Shown piece after piece: positions 52,501-57,446 of a stretch of 57,446 bases of DNA (position 1 is the stretch's first letter; every line of letters starts with the position of its first letter). Under the pieces are notes generated by a model. That model was not told the origin of the DNA and searched no databases. It worked only from the letters and a program-made list of their open reading frames with translations. Made by a program: the position numbers and the translations under genes. The stretch comes from an uncultured Flavobacteriales bacterium (lineage in GTDB: Bacteria > Bacteroidota > Bacteroidia > Flavobacteriales_D > Parvicellaceae), in NCBI GenBank assembly GCA_905480225.1, contig CAJQPO010000021.1:1-57446 (forward strand), written 5' to 3'.

Positions 52501-54108
52501 GATATAAAGGGAAGAATGGATGGGAGTATTCGCATGACTGGAAGTTCAGATAGTGTTTTGTTTGATGGGTTTGTTGAGCTTAAGGATGCTGGAGCGCATA
52601 TCGATTTACTCAACACAGATTATACGCTTACAGGTAAAGTTAGTATTGAAAATGACGGGTTTTACATGTCTGGAATTTCAGTCAAAGATAAATTTGGAAA
52701 AACAGCAACGTTATGGGATGGTTCGTTTTATCATATAAATTTTAAAGAATATTCTTACAACTTCCAAATGGGTGTTACAGAACCGTTTTTGGTAATGAAT
52801 ACTACTAAACAGATGAGCTCTTTGTACTATGGAGATGCATTTATTACAGGGGATGTTGCCATTTCATACGATAAGTACAATGAATTGGAAATTCAAGTTG
52901 CAGCAAGATCAGAGAAGGGTACGAATGTGGTATTGCCATTAGATGGTGCAGATGAGGTGGAATTGCCCAATTTCATCAGCTTTAAAGATAGAAGCAATCC
53001 AAACAAAATAGAAGACAATGAATTAGATCTCAGTGGTATTAAAATGAATTTTGACATGGAATTAACACCTGAGGCACAGATCAGTATAGTATTTGATGAA
53101 GTTGTTGGTGATGTGATGTCGGGCAATGGTTCTGGCAATATAAATATGGAGATTGATGAATTTGAGCAGTTTGGTATGTATGGTTTCTATGAAGTGAATG
53201 AGGGCAATTATTTATTTACGATGTTCGATTTTATTAAGAAGCCATTTTCGGTAAGAAAAGGAGGGTCAATTAGTTGGTATGGAGACCCTTATAACGCGGA
53301 TATTAATTTAGCTGCTGCCTATGAGACAAAAGCATCTTTGTATGATATTATGCCTGTTAATGAGCGAGAACAGTACAAAACCAATACGGAAGTCAACTGC
53401 CTAATAAAATTGACGGATAACCTATTTAATCCGGATTTGAAGTTTGAAATTGAATTACCTCGTTCAGACGATAATGCTAGAGCGGTTCTAAGGAATGTAA
53501 TTAGCTCCGATGAAGAATTGAATAAGCAAGTTTTTTCCTTGATGGTATTAAATAAATTCTTACCTCGAACAAATGCAATATCAAGTGCAAGCAGCAGTGC
53601 GTTAAATGCGGGCGTAGGTGCCACCACATCCGATTTGTTAAGTAGCCAGATTGGCAACTGGTTGAATGGATTGTCAGATGATATTGAGATTGGTGTCAAT
53701 GCCAAATTTGGTGACAAGGTTGGTGAAGATGAGGTAGCAGTTGCTATGTCTAAAGCCTTTTTAAATGATCGATTAGAAATATCTGGAAACTTTGGTGTTG
53801 TAAAAGGTGAAAATGCGGATAACCAAGAAAGTAGATTGGTGGGCGATGTAAATGTCGAGTATAAATTAAATGACAATGGGAATTTGCGGGTAAGGGCTTT
53901 CAATGCAGCCAATAAGTACGATTTTATAAATAATACGCAAAGTTCTACTCAAGGTGTAGGCATTTATTACAAAGAGAATTTTGAAAATTGGTGGGAATTA
54001 AAACAGAAGTTAGGCAACTTATTTCGGCCAGAAAGTTCGGACGTGTTACACTATAAGGGAGTGGGTAGAAGACGGGATTCAGATTACATAGAAGGGTCAC
54101 CTTTTTAG
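49549..54108 (+). CDS. tamB: TamB / translocation and assembly module homologue (DUF490)
   Basis: The 1519-residue protein has an N-terminal membrane anchor (about 12-34), AsmA-like repeats of beta-rich sequence (EIEIENALFTMIKYP and so on), and the C-terminal DUF490/TamB domain. That domain runs from about residue 1050 to 1450 (GEFEQFGMYGFYEVNEGNYLFTMFD, DPYNADINLAAAYETKASLYDI, GDKVGEDEVAVAMSKAF). It forms a lipid-carrying tube between inner and outer membrane in related proteins. The start is GTG 49549, nine bases from the tsaD start. It ends by overlapping the hutI stop by four bases. No tamA-like gene is adjacent. Confidence 0.93.
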   Translation: MAKVIKKRWKILRLCISLLFELGILLAFIFAFGIRTSYVQTKMAQGIASYLSKELNAQISIQHVEIDNIHQFLLKEIYVEDKKGDTLLFVKRLQLDLNDFDLEKRVIEIGEIEIENALFTMIKYPGDEQFSYAFLEDYFGSKKSEKSLPYQLNIEGVEITNSSFRLTDFNKNEKALGVDYSHLNLTQIEASIKNFSNRDNLSAQIDQLAFYEHSGFKIEQMQALVAYSNSQVLLQNLDLISNASEINANQLSLSYSDPKQFKNFLERVKLSADFEKSIINTKDLAYFASFFEGIQEPLDFQGKVAGTISDLTVNELKLGFGQSSTITGSLAVKGLPDFNEAYLEAELDGINLTINDIQKLKSIPFKDNNPVDVPSQLSKLQYVNGKASFTGTLQEFNLTSSFTSGVGKLQTNLEVNYDSITKGFNYFGEIESDKFDVGLVAGVQDLGKVSTRLAFNSNTNEPFSFNSFASDFTANFREFEFMGYLYTNIEMRGALTSESFDGTLSVEDENIDLLFDGMVDFGSVLPRYNFTATIRKAHLFDLNIEKSDKSQIICSTIEVDGIGSNADNFNGSIVAKDLSYYLRGKDYFFDSINLVSTLDSGSHALSIYSNFIDLFIDGSFSIQELPAAFYSLAQSILPSIFESKDAILLNKEDFSFFVDVKDLTILTELFVKDLEVAPNTQLNGSYQTGMQDLNLFFNSKWLKYKDYQLINTHMEIDKFSSMYEFTIKSDRLYINDSVYLDDFRLVTGLFADNIDANLSWQNADSSSSGNVDMDGYWMARDQFHLSMEPSIIYVGDELWNINEDAEIIIDSTAILLSNIRAINGDQIIDVNGVISEDPTKRLEYVFSQFELSNLNALLTGNTVLLDGQISANGNLRDFYGHPVFQLEYDINECNLNGKLLGDVWGTVKPYWQNVSSKNMLDQSVAQEKIIGLDIMGNVVKEGNYQFDYLGKYFLDQRSSPLDFVFNLNDMNLDVANGFIPNGVSDIKGRMDGSIRMTGSSDSVLFDGFVELKDAGAHIDLLNTDYTLTGKVSIENDGFYMSGISVKDKFGKTATLWDGSFYHINFKEYSYNFQMGVTEPFLVMNTTKQMSSLYYGDAFITGDVAISYDKYNELEIQVAARSEKGTNVVLPLDGADEVELPNFISFKDRSNPNKIEDNELDLSGIKMNFDMELTPEAQISIVFDEVVGDVMSGNGSGNINMEIDEFEQFGMYGFYEVNEGNYLFTMFDFIKKPFSVRKGGSISWYGDPYNADINLAAAYETKASLYDIMPVNEREQYKTNTEVNCLIKLTDNLFNPDLKFEIELPRSDDNARAVLRNVISSDEELNKQVFSLMVLNKFLPRTNAISSASSSALNAGVGATTSDLLSSQIGNWLNGLSDDIEIGVNAKFGDKVGEDEVAVAMSKAFLNDRLEISGNFGVVKGENADNQESRLVGDVNVEYKLNDNGNLRVRAFNAANKYDFINNTQSSTQGVGIYYKENFENWWELKQKLGNLFRPESSDVLHYKGVGRRRDSDYIEGSPF

Positions 54109-55352
54109 TTGACAAGATTTCCATTTAAAATGGTCGTTTCAATAACGTTTTGGCCAAAAGAATAGGGTAAAAAAGCATACGATGGAATCTCTTTGGTAAT
54201 AAATACGTTGGCTTTTTTTCCAATTGCAATTGAACCCATTTCTTCACTCAATCCCATGGCATAAGCGGTGTTAATTGTGGCTGCATTAATTGCTTGCTCT
54301 GGCGAAAGCCCCATTTTAATGCAACCTAAAGAAACTACGAAATTCATATTTCCTGAAGGGGTAGAGCCCGGATTGTAATCTGAAGCAAGCGCCAATGGAA
54401 GTCCTGCCCCAATAATATCTTTTCCAGGTGCATAGGGTATTCCTAAGAAAAAAGAGCAAGAAGGAAGCGCTGTTGGCATCGTTTCCGTACCTTTTAACGT
54501 GGCTATGTCCTCAGGCCTCATAACCTCTAGGTGATCAACGGAGAGCGCGTTATGCTCAACACCAACTTGAACTCCACCTATGGCATTGAATTGGTTCACA
54601 TGAATTTTTGGAATTAAACCAATTTTTTTTCCTTCGCTTAAAATCAAGGCAGTTTCACTGGGAGTGTAGTAGTTCTTTTCACAAAAAACATCAATGTAAT
54701 CAGCCAAGTTTTCTTTCTGAATAATAGGTAACATTTCATTAATAACCAGATCGATATATCCTTTTCGATTCTCTTTGAATTCATTCGGTATGGCATGAGC
54801 ACCCAGAAACGTAGCTTTAATGGTTACTGGAGAATTGTTTTTTAGTTTTTTAATTACTCGAAGCATTTTTAGCTCTGCAGATACAGAAAGGCCATATCCA
54901 CTTTTAATTTCAATAGCTCCCGTTCCTAATGCCATCACTTCTTTTAATCGAATTTGTGCGCATTCATAAAGAGATTCTTCGTCCATCTGCTCAAGTTTTT
55001 CGGCAGAATTTAATATTCCGCCTCCTTTTAGCGCAATTTCCTCATAGGTTAAGCCATTAATTCTGTCTACAAATTCTCCCTCTCGACTTGATGCAAATAC
55101 GAGGTGACTGTGAGAGTCGCACCAGGATGGGAAAACCATTTTACCAGTAGCATCGATTACATCAGAATCTGACCAGCTCGTGCTATTAGGTGCATCTTCC
55201 ATTTTTCCAAAGGATGTGATTGTTCCATTTCTAATTTCCAAGTAGGCATTTTGAACCGTATTTAGTTGGTTCATTTCTGTACCATTTCGCTTAGAAACGG
55301 GGTTGAATTCTACTTGAACCAGTTCTTTGATATTTGTAATTAATAGATTCAT
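54105..55352 (-). CDS. hutI: imidazolonepropionase
   Basis: HutI hydrolyses 4-imidazolone-5-propanoate in histidine breakdown. The metal-binding pair H81-x-H83 lies in SWCDSHSHLVFA, and IKSGYGLS plus HVNQFNAIGG and VDHLE supply the other ligands. The LPLALASDYNPGSTPSGNM region and the late AYAMGLSEEMGSIAIGKKAN stretch match the family. Length 415 is typical. It is not next to hutH or hutU here. Its stop codon overlaps the convergent tamB stop, so neither gene has room for a terminator. Confidence 0.95.
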   Translation of the reverse strand: MNLLITNIKELVQVEFNPVSKRNGTEMNQLNTVQNAYLEIRNGTITSFGKMEDAPNSTSWSDSDVIDATGKMVFPSWCDSHSHLVFASSREGEFVDRINGLTYEEIALKGGGILNSAEKLEQMDEESLYECAQIRLKEVMALGTGAIEIKSGYGLSVSAELKMLRVIKKLKNNSPVTIKATFLGAHAIPNEFKENRKGYIDLVINEMLPIIQKENLADYIDVFCEKNYYTPSETALILSEGKKIGLIPKIHVNQFNAIGGVQVGVEHNALSVDHLEVMRPEDIATLKGTETMPTALPSCSFFLGIPYAPGKDIIGAGLPLALASDYNPGSTPSGNMNFVVSLGCIKMGLSPEQAINAATINTAYAMGLSEEMGSIAIGKKANVFITKEIPSYAFLPYSFGQNVIETTILNGNLVN

Positions 55353-55580
55353 AATTAAAAAGGTCTAAATGACTTTGTGAGGCTCGAAGGTAGAGTATTA
55401 ATGAAAAATTTACAACGGTAATGATAGTTAGAAGGAGTGTCGTAGTAATATTAATTGTTGAATCTGAATTGTTTTATAATTGAAATATTTCAGTTTGGGT
55501 ATCTTTAAACCTACAGATGCCCAATAAGGATTGAACGAATCAAAGATATGCGTGTACATAAACTTGAAAACAAATTAATA

Positions 55581-56714
55581 ATGAGATTGAAGTGGTATTT
55601 AATGGTCGTATTTTTAATACTAGGCTCGGTCTTTCAGCCTTTTGCTCAGACCGAAAAAGATCTTCGTAAAAAATCGAAGTTATTTCAAGCTCCTGAATCC
55701 AATAAATCAAGTTTAAATAGTCTAAATGATTCATATAGTCAGGAATCACAGCGTATAAGAGCGAAAGCTTTTCAGAGAGAGTTCACTCAAGCTCGTGAAT
55801 CTGGAATGGATATTGAAACCAAATTGATTTCCAAGTCTGGACAAGAGAAAATGAACAGAATTCTGGTTAAAATGGCAAAGGAAGTTTCATGGTCAGAGGA
55901 ATACCATTATGCGAATTTTGTGAACAGTAATTATGCGACTACTGAAATTGCGGAACTAGACAAAGCGTACCAATTAGCCGAAGATAAATCGGTTTATTAT
56001 GCCGATTATATCGCACACTTTGAATTGGTCGGGAATGAAGCCAAGAAATCAGAATTCTGCGATTTGTTGAAGAAATCAGGGATTGTTTCGGAAGGAGTTT
56101 TAGCATATAACTACAATGTGCTCATGTCTATTGAAGAGAACGGAATATTGTTCGTTAATGGTTCGGACGATACATATCCGATTTGGATTCACCAGCGGCA
56201 TAAAATAAGAACAGATGTAACGATTTTAAATACGGATTTACTCGGTGACGATACGTATCGAATTAAAAAAATGCGTGAGCTCGGTATCACAGAGAAATTA
56301 AATTACAATGCAGATCGAAAAGCTTACATGAAGTCCATTGCTAAAAATAATCCGCAAAAACCCATTTATTTTGGATTAACAGTAAGTCCCGTTCTAATCA
56401 AAGAATTAAAAGGGGAATTGTATTTAACAGGACTTGCACTTAAATACAGTCGAAATGCAATGGAGAACATACCTATTCTTCAAGGCAATTGGGAGAATAA
56501 ATTTAACACGCTGTCCTTAAATAAGGAACATACGAATTCTACGGTTCGAAAAATGAACATGAATTACATGCTCCCTTTGCTTTTACTCTCAGAAATTTAC
56601 AAGGTACAAGGAAACAGCAGCGAGGCTGTTTTGTGCAATAACTTGGCGAGAAACCTGGCAAAAGAGGGAGGGAAAGAAAAAGTAATTAAGCAATATTTAG
56701 ATAAGCGGGAGTAG
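55581..56714 (+). CDS. exported protein of unknown function with NGxxDTYP motif
   Basis: From ATG 55581 the 377-residue protein has a signal peptide (residues 1-23, ending FQPFAQ); a frame from 55548 would only lengthen it. A helical charged region (residues 25-170) follows. A distinct stretch ENGILFVNGSDDTYPIWIHQ (about 187-205) with KIRTDVTILNTDLL comes after it. That stretch recalls the NGDNDTFPLWY segment I remember in the soluble domain of Bacteroidota DUF2723 membrane proteins, but here there are no membrane spans. The last 70 residues are TPR-like (LLLLSEIYKVQGNSSEAVLCNNLARNLA). It lies 15 bp before the ECF sigma gene and probably shares its transcript. Function unknown. Confidence 0.8.
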   Translation: MRLKWYLMVVFLILGSVFQPFAQTEKDLRKKSKLFQAPESNKSSLNSLNDSYSQESQRIRAKAFQREFTQARESGMDIETKLISKSGQEKMNRILVKMAKEVSWSEEYHYANFVNSNYATTEIAELDKAYQLAEDKSVYYADYIAHFELVGNEAKKSEFCDLLKKSGIVSEGVLAYNYNVLMSIEENGILFVNGSDDTYPIWIHQRHKIRTDVTILNTDLLGDDTYRIKKMRELGITEKLNYNADRKAYMKSIAKNNPQKPIYFGLTVSPVLIKELKGELYLTGLALKYSRNAMENIPILQGNWENKFNTLSLNKEHTNSTVRKMNMNYMLPLLLLSEIYKVQGNSSEAVLCNNLARNLAKEGGKEKVIKQYLDKRE

Positions 56715-56729
56715 CTGAACTATCCCTGA

Positions 56730-57368
56730 ATGAGTACTACGCGAGCAAACTATATAGAATTAGATGACGAGCTTTTAATGGTGAAAGTAGCGGATGGAGA
56801 TAGTGCGGCCTTTAGTGAGATCTATGACCGGTATTCTACGCTCTTAATCAATTATTTTTATCGGATGCTTTGGAGAGATAGAGAAAGAGCAGAAGATTTT
56901 ATGCAGGAACTATTCACCAAATTGATACATAAGCCGCACCTCTACAATCCAGATAGGAGATTTAAAACTTGGATGTATAGCATTGCGAATAATATGTGTA
57001 AAAACGAATATCGGCGAATGGAGGTGCGAAAAAATACAAGTAGTGGATTAGCAGACCGAGAAGACATAATTGATAGGGGAGTTTTATCGGATAAGCTTAC
57101 TGATATGGAATTATTTAAGGAGAAATTGGACAATGAGTTAATGGAGTTGAGTGAAAATCATAAAATTGTTTTCGAATTGAGATACAAAGAAGAACTAAGT
57201 ATCAAAGAAATTGCAGAAATTCTCGAGTGTTCTGAGGGAACGGTTAAATCCAGGTTGTTCTATACGATTAAAAATTTGTCAGGAAAGCTCCAGGCTTACA
57301 ATCCAAAGTTGATTTCATTGGGGTTTTTAGCCTTTTCGGAAATAATCTTTAAAACATTAAACTTTTAA
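56730..57368 (+). CDS. ECF-type RNA polymerase sigma factor
   Basis: The 212-residue protein has sigma region 2 (about 30-95: AFSEIYDRYSTLLINYFYRML, EDFMQELFTKLIH, FKTWMYSIANNMCKNEYRR). It also has region 4 (about 135-195: MELSENHKIVFELRYKEELSIKEIAEILECSEGTVKSRLF). This is the extracytoplasmic-function layout. A C-terminal tail of about 25 hydrophobic residues (LISLGFLAFSEIIF) is longer than usual and could contact a membrane partner. The next frame starts one base after the stop, as expected if an anti-sigma factor follows. It is preceded by the exported protein gene. Its target promoters are not known. Confidence 0.92.
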   Translation: MSTTRANYIELDDELLMVKVADGDSAAFSEIYDRYSTLLINYFYRMLWRDRERAEDFMQELFTKLIHKPHLYNPDRRFKTWMYSIANNMCKNEYRRMEVRKNTSSGLADREDIIDRGVLSDKLTDMELFKEKLDNELMELSENHKIVFELRYKEELSIKEIAEILECSEGTVKSRLFYTIKNLSGKLQAYNPKLISLGFLAFSEIIFKTLNF

Positions 57369-57369
57369 T

Positions 57370-57446
57370 ATGAATCAAGATTCTAAATATCTACCTGAAG
57401 ACATAGAGTTTATTTTGTTGAATTGTGATTATAAAGATCTCGACAC
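57370..57446 (+). CDS. start of gene after the ECF sigma factor, cut by window edge
   Basis: ATG 57370 lies one base after the sigma-factor stop and opens a frame (MNQDSKYLPEDIEFILLNCD...) that runs off the right edge with 25 codons visible. By position it is a candidate anti-sigma factor or membrane regulator of the sigma factor. The visible part is an acidic soluble segment and gives no direct proof. Confidence 0.5.
   Translation, partial: MNQDSKYLPEDIEFILLNCDYKDLD

Noticed and set aside
53319-53912. 197-aa minus-strand frame inside tamB
   Set aside because: It lies wholly inside the DUF490 domain in another frame and has no family features.
1-57446. tRNA, rRNA, CRISPR array, insertion sequence, prophage or attachment site
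   Set aside because: I saw no cloverleaf with a T-loop, no regularly spaced repeats, no transposase or integrase frame and no flanking inverted repeats. RNase P RNA is the only non-coding RNA I can support.

Overview
The window reads as chromosome of a Bacteroidota bacterium, most likely a marine-type Flavobacteriia relative. The case rests on: low GC; promoters of the TTG-N18-21-TAnnTTTG type; almost no Shine-Dalgarno sequences and many TTG starts; signal peptides ending in A-Q; a type IX secretion sorting domain; a short 287-residue RpoD; a 486-residue GAPDH with an N-terminal extension; and a DnaE fused to a DnaQ-like exonuclease. I see no tRNA, rRNA, CRISPR array, insertion sequence, phage gene or plasmid function. 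Most of the window is dense core genome with short, often overlapping gene junctions.

Layout. 1-6600 holds a truncated M16 peptidase, a small periplasmic protein, an outer-membrane barrel and an unknown protein, then gap, rpoD and an HtrA protease on the minus strand. 6732-10349 is a plus-strand run: coiled-coil membrane protein, dapF, an unknown protein, a GNAT acetyltransferase and mltG. Two of these five genes act in peptidoglycan metabolism. 10363-13294 (minus) holds a copper-monooxygenase-like lipoprotein, miaA and a metallo-beta-lactamase-fold hydrolase. 13468-17177 holds a Mur-type ligase and rpsA, whose product has an unusual acidic repeat arm. 17267-19608 (minus) holds a TIGR02757 protein, a LolD-like ATPase and an alpha/beta hydrolase. 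19700-25474 holds sucC, msrB, a transglutaminase-like membrane protein, yaaA, a cyclophilin, and a membrane protein paired with a winged-helix regulator.

25597-30338 (minus) holds a TPR protein, a small CxxC protein and a tightly coupled GT2 / PAP2 / ArnT-like glycosyltransferase module. RNase P RNA follows at 30445-30820. A serine-hydrolase-fold protein that has lost its nucleophile comes next, then a DEAD-box helicase. 34490-39691 (minus) is an overlapping operon of GH20 hexosaminidase, CutC and GH2 beta-mannosidase, which looks like a small unit for glycan breakdown. 39848-57446 holds dnaE, trxA, pyrR-pyrB, a STAS protein, a secreted T9SS cargo protein, rnz, the tsaD/tamB divergent pair (9 bp between starts), hutI, a secreted unknown, and an ECF sigma factor followed by a truncated gene.

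No single novel multi-gene system stands out. The items I would look at first are the S1 repeat arm, the pseudo-serine-hydrolase, the copper-monooxygenase-like lipoprotein, and CutC locked between two glycosidases. Functions are assigned from recognisable motifs and remembered family features; no database search was run.
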